A DNA stretch of 64,000 bases. It comes from Candidatus Eiseniibacteriota bacterium. GTDB taxonomy: Bacteria > Eisenbacteria > RBG-16-71-46 > CAIMUX01 > WJJG01. The DNA lies in the NCBI GenBank assembly GCA_023129715.1, contig JAGMBO010000034.1, positions 1-64,000 on the forward strand. Reading direction: 5' to 3'. Both the position numbers and the translations under genes were made by a program. The notes beneath the pieces were generated by a model. The model was not told where the DNA came from and did not search any database. It worked only from the letters and a program-made list of their open reading frames with translations. Shown here one piece after another: positions 1 through 9,661 of this stretch. Position 1 is the first letter of the stretch. Each line of letters starts with the position of its first letter.

Positions 1-221
1 CTGTTGTAGGCGATCCCCTCGGCCTCATTGTAGCCCCCGAACCAGACCGTGTCCGCGCGCGACTTGCCGGCCGGCACAGCCGACAAGTCCCACCGGTCGT
101 CCCATGGTACAAACTGTTGCGCGTTCATGCACTGTCTGGCGGGGCGGGCACCAGGGCTACCGGCGAGCCCACCGGCCAGTCCAATGAGGAGGACAATCAG
201 AACGGAGAAGAGCTTTCTCAT
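1..221 (-). CDS. Partial secreted protein, third copy of the 1120-residue paralog family
   Basis: This is the first 73 codons of a gene that leaves the window at base 1. The start is the ATG at 219-221, followed by a signal peptide (MRKLFSVLIVLLIGLAGG). After about 30 residues it matches the N-termini of the two large paralogs at 2831-6193 and 6265-9627, including the block RADTVWFGGYNEAEGIAYNS. The start codon overlaps the stop of the upstream beta-helix gene in an ATGA arrangement, so translation is probably coupled. An AGGAGG lies about 14 bases upstream, a long spacing, which supports coupling over independent initiation. The function is unknown. By family it should be about 1120 residues and end in a FlgD-like domain, which cannot be seen here. 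Confidence 0.85.
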   Translation of the reverse strand, partial: MRKLFSVLIVLLIGLAGGLAGSPGARPARQCMNAQQFVPWDDRWDLSAVPAGKSRADTVWFGGYNEAEGIAYN

Positions 222-2731
222 CGCGCGACGACCAACCTCCTGGTCTGGGCGAACCCATCGGCCTCGAACCTGCAGAAGTAGATCCCGCTGGCCACCGAGG
301 TGCCGTATCCATCCCTCCCCATCCAGGGAACCGAGTACGTGCCGGGAGTCAGCCGATCATCGAGTAGCTCAGTCACCTGCCGCCCAGCCAAGTCGAAGAT
401 CCGCACCTTGACCCTTGACTCCACGGGCACATCGAAGGAGATGACGGCAGCCGATGCCCCGGGATTCGGGAGACTCGGGTGGAGCGCGAAGCGCTGGGGC
501 TGCTGATCCCCCTCTGGAGCAGCAGCTGCCCCCGCGACAGTCGCCTCTCGACTTTCGTTGCCGGCGAAATCCGTGGCCGTTAGATGGAAGAAACTGTCGG
601 CGTGTCCCGAGACATCCATGCTGGTGCCCGTCGTGTAGCCGAGGACTTCCGCTGTGGGATCCAGATGATCCTGCTCCGATCCATAGACCGTGGAGTAATC
701 GAAGTCCGCATCCGGGGATTCCCCCCAGGCCAGCAGGCCGGGGCTCTCCAACCGAACGTTCCCGGGCACGGCAGGTGCGAGGTTGTCGACCGAGTATCCG
801 CTATCAGGCGGGGTGTCGTAGTAGACCACGGGGTCGGAGGTCATCGCCGAGATGAAGAACACCGACCAGCAGATCCCGCCCACAACGGTGGAGTCACATA
901 GTGTCGGGGCCACGTACTGATAGATCTCATCCCCTCGCGCAGGCACGGTCGCGATGTAGTCCCATCCGTCGATCCGACCAGCCCCCATCGCCGCATGAGC
1001 TCCGTTCAGGATCCCCTCCGTCGGGTCGCTAGCCAGGTTGCTCCGGTCCCCGCGTCGATACACGCCATAGCCCGTAACCGCGGGATACCCCGAACCGTCA
1101 TTCACATGCCCAAGCCAACGGATCCTCACCTGCCTCCCCTGATCGCCGGCCACATCTTCGATCGACAGGATGTGATAGGCCGGCCAAATCAAGAATGGCG
1201 CATTGCTCTCGTCGGCAGCGCCGGAGGCAAGATCGGTGACTCGAATCCGATATCCACTGATCTCTCCATCGCATTGCACGGCCTGCCACAGGTACTCACC
1301 ATCGTTGGATTCCATGTCGGCGATTGCCAGGCAAACTTCGTCATTCCGCACCAAGTCAATGCAGACATCCGGCCCACAGGTCTCGTCAGGATCCCAGGCA
1401 ATCGCGACATCTTCTCCTACACCAAATAACTCCCCGCCATCTGGATACAACAGCCTCATCCAACAGACAGGACCGCAGCCCGCAGGCAGCGCACCAATCA
1501 GGTCGCAGGCATCGTTCGGTGGGGAGAATGGCGCACACGGGGAGTTCTCGTGAAGGCGCAGGTCTCCCCCCTCGAGATCGCAGAACAGCGGATCCAAACT
1601 GGCATTTCCGTTGATGCCGTATTGGTCGGCGATGCACCCCACCCAATCGCCTCCCGCATTCCCGAATACATCACAGCACGTCAGCGTCGCGACGCTCCAG
1701 TCGTTACAGTAGATTGGAACGCCATGCGTTCCGAACGCGATGATGCAGTTCTCGAGCGTGATCGAGCATTCGGCATTGCAGTAGATGGTTCCTGCCGTAG
1801 ATCCATGGCTGCCAACTAGCGTGCAGTTCGATAGAGTCGGATAGGCGTCCTCGCCACCGCACCAGATCGCACCTCCATTCACGCCGGCGGAGTCCTCATA
1901 GAAGACGCAACGCTCAAGCGTGGGCGAAGACCAGATCGTCACCAGGGCCCCGCCGGTGTCCCCGCAGGAATTGCGCTCGAAAACCACATCGACAAGTGAG
2001 GGGAATGCCGAGTGCCAGGTAAGGCCATAGAAGTAGACCGCGCCGCCATGAACGGCTGCCTGGTTCTCGGTGAATGAGCAGTCCCTGATCTCCGGCGCGG
2101 ATGCCCCGTCACACCTAAGTGCACCGCCTCGAGAGGCGGAATGGTTGGCGAAGAAGGAGCAGCCTTCCATACGCGGGGAGCTATCCAGACAACTCACTGC
2201 CCCACCACTGCCATCGGTAGTATTGCCATCGAAGAAACAATCCCTAAGTAGTGGTGCCGAGACCGCCTCGCAGGCGATAGCCCCACCATACTCGTGGGCG
2301 TAGTTGGCCGAGAACACGACGCCCGAGACCTTGGGCGATGAGCCGCTGCAGGAAATGGCACCGCCTGTGCAGAAGTAGCCGCCAGTAATAGTGACGTCCT
2401 CGAGCACCGAGCTACTATCCTCGCCCGAGCCAAAATTGAACCCGTTGTGCGGAGCGGTCTCGTTACCCTCGCAGTCGATCACGCACAGCTCGGCATCTCC
2501 ACTCAGCGACCGCAGGGTAACAGCCTTTCCAACGAAATGGATGTCGCGATTGCCGTTTCCGGTGAATGTTCCGTTCGTCAGGGCAATCGTGTCGCCATCC
2601 GCCGCGGCTTCCAGGGCCACCTTGATCGTCGGGAAGTCTCCGGTGCCGTCAGGCTCAACCACATACGTCTCGGCAGGCGCGGCACCGGGCAAGGCAACCG
2701 CGACGATGATGAGCAGTGCCAGGCGAGACAT
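218..2731 (-). CDS. Secreted beta-helix protein with KRE9/KNH-like and FlgD-like domains
   Basis: An 837-residue exported protein. The start is the ATG at 2729-2731 because GAGGAGG sits 6 bases upstream; a GTG five codons earlier falls inside that ribosome-binding site. Residues 1-20 are a signal peptide ending APA. Residues about 22-400 form a right-handed beta-helix, with GDFPTI at the N-terminus and repeated GGAxxC turns. A KRE9/KNH-like module follows (PDGGELFGVGEDVAIAWD ... YRIRVTD), then a fibronectin III-like stretch. The last 85 residues are a FlgD-like tail ending RRLVVAR. The beta-helix N-terminus resembles the two lipoproteins at 13050 and 16860. It is the fourth gene of a leftward operon and its stop overlaps the next start by 4 bases. 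A surface role is inferred; no enzymatic residues were recognised. Confidence 0.85.
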   Translation of the reverse strand: MSRLALLIIVAVALPGAAPAETYVVEPDGTGDFPTIKVALEAAADGDTIALTNGTFTGNGNRDIHFVGKAVTLRSLSGDAELCVIDCEGNETAPHNGFNFGSGEDSSSVLEDVTITGGYFCTGGAISCSGSSPKVSGVVFSANYAHEYGGAIACEAVSAPLLRDCFFDGNTTDGSGGAVSCLDSSPRMEGCSFFANHSASRGGALRCDGASAPEIRDCSFTENQAAVHGGAVYFYGLTWHSAFPSLVDVVFERNSCGDTGGALVTIWSSPTLERCVFYEDSAGVNGGAIWCGGEDAYPTLSNCTLVGSHGSTAGTIYCNAECSITLENCIIAFGTHGVPIYCNDWSVATLTCCDVFGNAGGDWVGCIADQYGINGNASLDPLFCDLEGGDLRLHENSPCAPFSPPNDACDLIGALPAGCGPVCWMRLLYPDGGELFGVGEDVAIAWDPDETCGPDVCIDLVRNDEVCLAIADMESNDGEYLWQAVQCDGEISGYRIRVTDLASGAADESNAPFLIWPAYHILSIEDVAGDQGRQVRIRWLGHVNDGSGYPAVTGYGVYRRGDRSNLASDPTEGILNGAHAAMGAGRIDGWDYIATVPARGDEIYQYVAPTLCDSTVVGGICWSVFFISAMTSDPVVYYDTPPDSGYSVDNLAPAVPGNVRLESPGLLAWGESPDADFDYSTVYGSEQDHLDPTAEVLGYTTGTSMDVSGHADSFFHLTATDFAGNESREATVAGAAAAPEGDQQPQRFALHPSLPNPGASAAVISFDVPVESRVKVRIFDLAGRQVTELLDDRLTPGTYSVPWMGRDGYGTSVASGIYFCRFEADGFAQTRRLVVAR

Positions 2732-2830
2732 GAACAACCTCCTCACTTCTGGGCTCCAGGCTCCGTCAGGCAGTACGCGGTCCCCGACATTCGCGTACTG
2801 AGCGTCGGAGTCTCATCGGTCCCTCTCGGT

Positions 2831-5800
2831 CTACTTGAGAAACACCAACTCCTTCGATGATTTGTAGCCACTTGTGGACATCTCCACCCAGTAGACGCCG
2901 CAGTCCATCCGGCGGCCGGCATTGTCCGCTCCATCCCAGACCAGGCGGGTCTCTCCCTGCGAGACCTTGCCGTCGTGGACCGTTCTCACCAGGCGCCCGG
3001 AAACATCGAAGACCGAGACCCTGACCGGTCCCTGATTGGCACACGAGAAACGGATCGCCACATCACCCCGGAACGGATTGGGCCGGGCGGGATAGAGGAA
3101 GTCGACCCCGCCGGCGAGGTGCGTTTCATGCGGCTCTTCCACTTCAGAGCTACCACAGAGGTAGAGCCAGGGAACAAAGGGCTCGGCGCCCCCGTCGGTC
3201 AGCCAGAGTAGCTCCGCCTCGAAGAGTGCCTGCGCGCCGGCGAGAACGGCGGCCGAGTCGGCCGAACACTCCTCGCCGCCATAGCCGACCTGGGAGAGAT
3301 GATGGAAGCTGAACCCATCGACAATCGACTTCCAGCCCCCCACATCTCCGGCTCCCGCGAGGCTCTCCCTGACGACTTGGGCGAAGGCAATCTCCGGGAA
3401 TGTGGGCCCGACCGCACCCGACCCTGGTTCATAGAGCAGATTCCCAACCGCACCACCCCCCGGAGTCACCTCCAGTACGTCGTAGTCGAGGATCGCCGGG
3501 CAGTCGTTGCCATAGACCGCCACTGGAACCATGGGGGCAAACTCACCCTCCCCGCTCGGGGAGAGGTAGACACAACCGAAGTCATCGTTGTTGTAGTCGC
3601 GATAGATCGGATCCGTGATCGTTGCACCCAGAAGCTCCGTACAGAACGGAACCGCCAGCCCCTCCTCCGGATCGCACATCATCCCAACGATGGCGTCCCC
3701 ATTGAGGATCAGCCCGCGCCGGATCCCCGTCAGGCCGCACACCGTCGTGGTCAGCCAGCTCTCCAGGAGATCGAAATCCGCCATCGCCCCAGCACCGACC
3801 CCATAGGTCCCGCTGCTGAAGAGGATCAGGCGGTAACCCAGGAGTTGCTGCAGCGTGCAGCCATTATTGCCGTACCCGCCCGGGTTGAAGTAGTCCCCCC
3901 CGTAGCTGCGCAGCAACGGGGCATCGTAGTTCGTGGTGACGTACTCTCGGTCATACTTGTCGAATGCCAGCCCCGATTGCTCCAGCATTGCCATGATCGT
4001 TGATTCCGCCCCGGCATTGAACGCGTCGATGTAGAGCACGCAGGGCCAGATGACATCGTACTCATCCGGCGTGCTCGCATCCGCCTCCATCATCGGCAGG
4101 AACTCGATCTCGAGCGCCCCGGTCGCTGGAATCGTGCAGTAATCCGATCCGCCCTGTGCCCAGTAGCTGCGGTAGTAGTACTCGATCCGCGTGCCGGGCG
4201 TGAAGACGCGATCGGGGAGGATCTCCTGCTCCGGCATACGGTCATCAAAGGTCGGATTGAAGCCGGGGTCGTCTTCATGAAAGTAGGTCACGCGTGCCTG
4301 GCTGTCATCCACCGGCACCCACCCACCGTCGTGGTAACTGTAGATCATCGCGGTATCCATCAGCGCGCAGACGAAGTCATCCTCCGGACTACCCACCAGC
4401 CGGCTCTTCCAGGCCGAGTAGCCAGGGATCGTCTCCTGCCGGGGTCCTTTCTTGGCGACCTTGAAGCAGAGATCGATCCAGTAGGTCTGATCCGGGGAGA
4501 AGACCGGTGGCCCGGATATCACCGCCGTGTCACCCTGCCAGTCGTTCAGACTCGGAGCGTCACGGCTGAGGTCATAGCCGATGTTCACATCACAGACATC
4601 CGACGGATCCAGGTGCGTGGGCGACTGCTGCCCGAAGCCATCGTGGAACAGATGTCCGGCCTTGAGGGCGATCGCAGGTGCATCGGGGCCGCTGGTCAGC
4701 CCAAGGCGGACGTTGTCATAGACGGGTGATCCTCGGGTGGCCCCCTCATGTTCACATTGCAACGGCCAGAGGCCGAAGTCATCACAATCCACCATGACCT
4801 CAATGCAGCCCCTCAGCAATTCCCAGTCAGCAGGCGGTGGCGTTCCATCAGTGACCGCACTGAGGTCGAAGAGTCGATCGTCGATGCAAACGGGATCCCA
4901 TTCACCATAGTGCCAGGTCTCCTCTCCAATGCGGTGGCTCCAGCGCAGCCCGGGGCATTCCGGCGTGGAGTGTGGATAGTAGGAGCATCCGATGCGGTAG
5001 AAGGTCCACCGAAGCAAACGCAGATACTCGAACGCGTCGTACTGAAGAAGAACCCGGCGCCATCCTGCAGAACTCGTGAAGCGACCACGGTCGACGATTG
5101 GACTGATCACGCACTCGTGCTGATCTCTCGGATGACCTGGCCGGCGAGAGATCGGGATCGTGGTTGCACAGTGAAGGGCATTGCCCGAAAGATCACAAGG
5201 GCAGGCGACTGGATTGAGATGAAAGTAGGCCAGTGCGGACCATTCGGACTCAGAGTAGATACCCATGTAGCTCCCGACGCCGGGGCATTTCTCGAACGTC
5301 CAGCCCTGGGCGTCCCGCTCGAAGTCAAAGAAATGCTCGATCTTATCGATCCGGATCAGCATATCATCAGCCGCGAAGGGCCCGGCTTCGCAAGAATAGT
5401 CACCATCCTCGTCGGACCAGCCACGATCTGAGGTGAAACGAAACTGAAGCTGGATGCTGTCAGGGGAGACCCCGAGTTGGTCGTAGGCCACGATCTCTGA
5501 GAATAGCGCCGGCGCTGCTGGGGCTCCAATGCAGGCGTGCAAGCGTTGGACTTCATGGGTCTCGGTCAGCTTCCCACCCTCAAAGCAGAGCACCTCCACA
5601 TACGTGTAGTCGAAGTCGATCTCGCTGTCCTGGAAGTAGGTAAAGCTGATATCGATGTCGTGACCTGGGGCAATCAGAAACCCGGGCGAGATCGCCTTCT
5701 GGCACCAGTCATTGCCATAACCCATTCCAAGGATCCACCCGAGCTCCTCGGCTTCGTATTCGTGCGCGCCAACCCAGAGCTGGCCGATATTCGGTGCGGG

Positions 5801-6193
5801 GAACATCGGGATCACGGGATCGTTGTAGAGCATGAACGAGTCGGCAGTGACACGCGCGAAGTACACCCGCAGGTTGGTGCTCATGTCCCGTGAAGTCCAG
5901 CCCTCCAGACTATCGGCCGTGCCCGCATCCCAGGTCCAGACGGCCGCCTCGCAGCCATCGTCGACGCTGTTGTAGGCGATCCCCTCGGCCTCGTTATAGC
6001 CCCCGAACCAGACGGTGTCAGCGCGTGTGGGGGCGGGTGGTAAAGCCGGGAGGTCCCATCGATCTCCCTCGGGCACATACTGCTGAACGTTCCTGGGCTG
6101 CCCCATTGGATGCCCCATGGGGCTGCCAACCACAGCAAGGAGCAGGATCACGGTCAGCAACAACCCCCTCGTCAAGGTCTGCTCTCTCCTCAT
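2831..6193 (-). CDS. Large secreted protein, paralog A (1120 residues, FlgD-like tail)
   Basis: The start chosen is the ATG at 6191-6193 (MRREQTLTRG), preceded by AAGGGGACC and followed directly by a signal peptide; the frame is open 19 codons further upstream but without such signals. The mature protein opens with RADTVWFGGYNEAEGI, then two jelly-roll-like segments each carrying DAQGW or SLEGW, a central YYYRSYW region, and a domain with DKYDREY and NPGGYGNNGC. The last 85 residues are FlgD-like (PARPNPFRGDVAIRF ... SSKELVFLK). No catalytic motif of a known peptidase or glycosidase was found. It has exactly the same length as paralog B immediately upstream, and by eye about four of five residues agree. 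It is the third gene of the operon, 71 bases after paralog B. Confidence 0.85.
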   Translation of the reverse strand: MRREQTLTRGLLLTVILLLAVVGSPMGHPMGQPRNVQQYVPEGDRWDLPALPPAPTRADTVWFGGYNEAEGIAYNSVDDGCEAAVWTWDAGTADSLEGWTSRDMSTNLRVYFARVTADSFMLYNDPVIPMFPAPNIGQLWVGAHEYEAEELGWILGMGYGNDWCQKAISPGFLIAPGHDIDISFTYFQDSEIDFDYTYVEVLCFEGGKLTETHEVQRLHACIGAPAAPALFSEIVAYDQLGVSPDSIQLQFRFTSDRGWSDEDGDYSCEAGPFAADDMLIRIDKIEHFFDFERDAQGWTFEKCPGVGSYMGIYSESEWSALAYFHLNPVACPCDLSGNALHCATTIPISRRPGHPRDQHECVISPIVDRGRFTSSAGWRRVLLQYDAFEYLRLLRWTFYRIGCSYYPHSTPECPGLRWSHRIGEETWHYGEWDPVCIDDRLFDLSAVTDGTPPPADWELLRGCIEVMVDCDDFGLWPLQCEHEGATRGSPVYDNVRLGLTSGPDAPAIALKAGHLFHDGFGQQSPTHLDPSDVCDVNIGYDLSRDAPSLNDWQGDTAVISGPPVFSPDQTYWIDLCFKVAKKGPRQETIPGYSAWKSRLVGSPEDDFVCALMDTAMIYSYHDGGWVPVDDSQARVTYFHEDDPGFNPTFDDRMPEQEILPDRVFTPGTRIEYYYRSYWAQGGSDYCTIPATGALEIEFLPMMEADASTPDEYDVIWPCVLYIDAFNAGAESTIMAMLEQSGLAFDKYDREYVTTNYDAPLLRSYGGDYFNPGGYGNNGCTLQQLLGYRLILFSSGTYGVGAGAMADFDLLESWLTTTVCGLTGIRRGLILNGDAIVGMMCDPEEGLAVPFCTELLGATITDPIYRDYNNDDFGCVYLSPSGEGEFAPMVPVAVYGNDCPAILDYDVLEVTPGGGAVGNLLYEPGSGAVGPTFPEIAFAQVVRESLAGAGDVGGWKSIVDGFSFHHLSQVGYGGEECSADSAAVLAGAQALFEAELLWLTDGGAEPFVPWLYLCGSSEVEEPHETHLAGGVDFLYPARPNPFRGDVAIRFSCANQGPVRVSVFDVSGRLVRTVHDGKVSQGETRLVWDGADNAGRRMDCGVYWVEMSTSGYKSSKELVFLK

Positions 6194-6264
6194 TCTCGGT
6201 CCCCTTGCCCTCTGCCTCCCTGCACCAGTGCGAGGCACTGCTTCCCGCACCTCGCGGGTTTCAA

Positions 6265-9200
6265 CTACCGCAAGAGAATCAGCTCCTTCGATGACCGATA
6301 GACGGACGTGCTCATCTCGACCCAGAAGATCCCGCTGCTGACCCCCTGCCCGGCGTTGTCTCGCCCATCCCAGACCATCCGGTTCTCCCCCTTCGTCGCC
6401 TTGCCATCATGGAGAGTCCGCACCAGACGCCCCGAGGCATCGAAGATCGAAAGACGCACCAACCCCTCGTTGGCACACGAGAAGCGGATCGCCACATCAC
6501 CCCGGAACGGATTGGGCCGGGCGGGATAGAGGAAGTCGACCCCACCGGCAAGATGCGTCTCGCTCTCCTCTTTCACCTCCGCGTCCTGGCAGGTGTAGCG
6601 CCAGGAAACAAAGGGCTCGGCGCCACCGTCGGTCAGCCAGAGCAGCTCTGCATCGAAGAGCGCCTGCGCACCGGCGAGAACGGCGGCCGAGTCGGCCGAA
6701 CACTCCTCGCCGCCATGGCCGACCGGGGAGAGATGATGGAAGCTGAACCCATCGACAATCGACTTCCAGCCCCCGATTCCGCCGGAACCACCCAAGCTTT
6801 CCCTGACCACCTGGGCGAATGCGACCTCCGGAAACGTCGGATCCACCGCCCCGCTGCCCGGTTCGTAGAGCAGATTTCCAATCGCACCACCCCCGAGAGT
6901 TGCCTCCAGCACGTCGTAGTCGAGGAGTGCCGGGCAGTCGTTGCCATAGACCGCCAAAGACACCATCGGGGCAAACTCACCATCCGTGCTCGGGGAGAGG
7001 TGGACGCAACCGAAGTCATCGTTGTTGTAGTCGCGATAGATCGGATCCGTGATTGTTGCACCCAGAAGCTCCGTGCAGAACGGAACCGCCAGCCCCTCCT
7101 CCGGATCGCACATCATCCCAACGATGGCGTCCCCATTGAGGATCAGCCCGCGCCGGATCCCCATCAGACCGCACTGTGTGGTCGTCAGCCAGGCCTCCAG
7201 CAACTCGAAGTCCCCATGCTCTCCCACAGCGATCCCATGGGTCCCGGTATTGAAAAGGATCAGGCGGTACCCCAGGAGTTGCTGCAGCGTACAGCCATTA
7301 TTGCCGTACCCGCCCGGGTTGAAGTAGTCACCCCCGTAGCTGCGCAGCATCGGCGCGTCGTAGTTCGTGGTGATGTACTCCCGGTCGTACTTATCGAATG
7401 TCAGCTCCGATTGCTCCAGCATTGCCACGATTGTTGCTTCCGCTCCGGCGTTGAACGCATCGACGTAGAGGACACAAGACCAGAGGACATCGTATTCCTC
7501 CACCGTACTCGTGTCGCCCTTCATCATCGGCAGGAACTCGACCTCATGGACTCCGGTCTCGGGAAGCCTGAATTCGTCGGATCCTCCCTGCGCCCAGTAG
7601 CTGCGGTAGTAGTACTCGATCCGCGTCCCGGGCGTGAAGACGCCATCGGGGAGGATCTCCTGCTCCGGCGTGCGGTCAGTAAACGCTGGGTCGAATCCGG
7701 GATCGTTCTCGTGGAAGAAGGTCACGCGTGCCTGGCCGTCATCCACCGGCACCCACCCACCGTCGTGGTAACTGTAGATCATCGCGGTATCCATCAGCGC
7801 ACAGACGAAATCCTCCTCCGGATCCCCGCTCAGGCGGTTCTTCCAGGTCCAGTAGCCGGGGATCATCTCCTGTCGAGGCCCCTTCTTGGCAACCTTGAAA
7901 CAGAGATCGATCCAGTAAGCCTCCCCGATTGGAGATGTCGGGGGACCCATCACCACGGCGGTGTCTCCGTGCCAATCGTTCTTCGATATATCGTCTCTGC
8001 TGAGGTCATATCCGATGTCGACATTGCAGACATCACCGGGATCCAGGTAGGTGGGCGATCGCTGACCGAAGCCATCGTGGAACAGGTGCCCGGCCTTGAG
8101 GGCAATTGCAGGCGCGTCAGGACCGCCGGTCAACCCGAGGCGAACGTTGTCATAGACGGGTGACCCTCTGGTCTTCCCCTCATGCCGACAGTCCGACCAA
8201 CAGAGGCCGAAGCTATAACAATCCACCATGACCTCAATACAGCCCCTCAGCAATTCCCAGTCAGCAGGCGGGGGCGTTCCATCGGTGATCGCACTGAGGT
8301 CGAAGAGTCGATCGTCGATGCAAACGGGATCCCATTCACCATAGTGCCAAGTCTCCTCCCCAATGCGGTAACTCCAGCGCAGGCGGGGGCAATCCGGCGT
8401 GGAGTATGGATAGTAGGAGCATCCGATGCGGTAGTAGGTACACCGAGGCAAACGGAGATACTCGAACGCGTCGTACTGAAGGAGAACCCGGCGCCATCCC
8501 GCAGAACTCGTGAAGCAACCACGCTCGACAATGGGTGTCATCAGGCACTCGTGCTGACCCCGCGGGTGCCCCGGCCGGGGGGAAGTCGGAATCGCCGTCG
8601 CGCAGTGGAGCGCATTCCCAGAGAGAGGGCAGGGACAGGCGACGGGATTGAGCTCGAAGTAGGCCAATGCATACCATTCCGGTTCCGTATAGGTTCCAAT
8701 GAAGGTCCCCACACCGGGCATCATCTCGAAACTCCAGCCTTGCGCATCCGACTCGAAGTCGAAGAAGTGCTCTTCCTCCCCGATTCGTACGAGGATATCG
8801 TCAGCGGCAAAAGGCCCGTAGAGGCACGAGTAGTCGCCATCCTCATCAGACCAGCCCCCGTCAGAATGGAAGCGGAACTGAAGCTTAATGCTGTCAGGGG
8901 CGACCCCGAGTTGGTCGTAGGCCACGGTCTCTGAGAAAAGCGCCGGCGCTGCTGGGGTTCCAATGCGGGTGTGCAGGCGTTGGACTTCATAGGTCTGGCT
9001 TACTTCCCCGCCTTCGAAGCAGAGCACCTCCACATACGTGTAGTCGAAGTCGATCTCGCTGTCTTGGAAGTAGCGAAAGCTGATGTCGATCTCATCATCC
9101 GGCTGGATATCGAACCCCGGCGAGATCGCCTGCTGCCGCCACTCGTTGCCGTAGCCCATCCCGTTGACCCACCCGAGCTCCTCGGCTTCGTATTCGTGAG

Positions 9201-9627
9201 CACCAACCCAGAGCTGGCCGACACTCGGTGCCGGGAACATCGGAATCACGGGATCGTTGTAGAGCGTGAAGGAGTCGGCGGTGACGCGTGAGAAGTAGAC
9301 CCGCAGGTTGGCGCTCATGTCCCGGGAAGTCCAGCCCTCCAGACTATCGGCCGTGCCCGCATCCCAGGTCCAGACGGCTGTCTCGTAGCCGTCGTCGACA
9401 CTGTTGTAGGCGATCCCCTCGGCCTCGTTGTAGCCCCCGAACCAGACCGTGTCGGCGCGTGTGGGGACGCCCGGGGAAGCACGCAGATCCCCCCTATCCC
9501 CTTCTGTCACAAACTGTTGGACGATCCGGGGTCGCTCGGCAGGACGGGCGTGGGCGCTTGGGGCCACTGACAGGAGCAGGATCGCCAGTGGCAAAGCCCC
9601 TCTCTTGAGCGGGAGTCCTCTTTTCAT
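6265..9627 (-). CDS. Large secreted protein, paralog B (1120 residues, FlgD-like tail)
   Basis: The ATG at 9625-9627 has AGGAGG 6 bases upstream and starts a clear signal peptide (MKRGLPLKRGALPLAILLLS). Domain order matches paralog A: RADTVWFGGYNEAEGI block, two jelly-roll-like segments, the DAFNAGAEATIVAMLEQ region and a FlgD-like tail ending SSKELILLR. Many Cys residues (CPCPLSGNALHC, CRHEGK) suggest disulfides in an exported protein. Similarity to paralog A is patchy at DNA level: some stretches of more than 100 bases are nearly identical while flanking DNA is clearly diverged. It begins 34 bases after the BNR/dockerin gene and is the second gene of the operon. The biochemical function is not recognisable. 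Confidence 0.85.
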   Translation of the reverse strand: MKRGLPLKRGALPLAILLLSVAPSAHARPAERPRIVQQFVTEGDRGDLRASPGVPTRADTVWFGGYNEAEGIAYNSVDDGYETAVWTWDAGTADSLEGWTSRDMSANLRVYFSRVTADSFTLYNDPVIPMFPAPSVGQLWVGAHEYEAEELGWVNGMGYGNEWRQQAISPGFDIQPDDEIDISFRYFQDSEIDFDYTYVEVLCFEGGEVSQTYEVQRLHTRIGTPAAPALFSETVAYDQLGVAPDSIKLQFRFHSDGGWSDEDGDYSCLYGPFAADDILVRIGEEEHFFDFESDAQGWSFEMMPGVGTFIGTYTEPEWYALAYFELNPVACPCPLSGNALHCATAIPTSPRPGHPRGQHECLMTPIVERGCFTSSAGWRRVLLQYDAFEYLRLPRCTYYRIGCSYYPYSTPDCPRLRWSYRIGEETWHYGEWDPVCIDDRLFDLSAITDGTPPPADWELLRGCIEVMVDCYSFGLCWSDCRHEGKTRGSPVYDNVRLGLTGGPDAPAIALKAGHLFHDGFGQRSPTYLDPGDVCNVDIGYDLSRDDISKNDWHGDTAVVMGPPTSPIGEAYWIDLCFKVAKKGPRQEMIPGYWTWKNRLSGDPEEDFVCALMDTAMIYSYHDGGWVPVDDGQARVTFFHENDPGFDPAFTDRTPEQEILPDGVFTPGTRIEYYYRSYWAQGGSDEFRLPETGVHEVEFLPMMKGDTSTVEEYDVLWSCVLYVDAFNAGAEATIVAMLEQSELTFDKYDREYITTNYDAPMLRSYGGDYFNPGGYGNNGCTLQQLLGYRLILFNTGTHGIAVGEHGDFELLEAWLTTTQCGLMGIRRGLILNGDAIVGMMCDPEEGLAVPFCTELLGATITDPIYRDYNNDDFGCVHLSPSTDGEFAPMVSLAVYGNDCPALLDYDVLEATLGGGAIGNLLYEPGSGAVDPTFPEVAFAQVVRESLGGSGGIGGWKSIVDGFSFHHLSPVGHGGEECSADSAAVLAGAQALFDAELLWLTDGGAEPFVSWRYTCQDAEVKEESETHLAGGVDFLYPARPNPFRGDVAIRFSCANEGLVRLSIFDASGRLVRTLHDGKATKGENRMVWDGRDNAGQGVSSGIFWVEMSTSVYRSSKELILLR

Positions 9628-9661
9628 AGCCCGCCTCCTGACTCGTGAGGCGCACGGTCGA

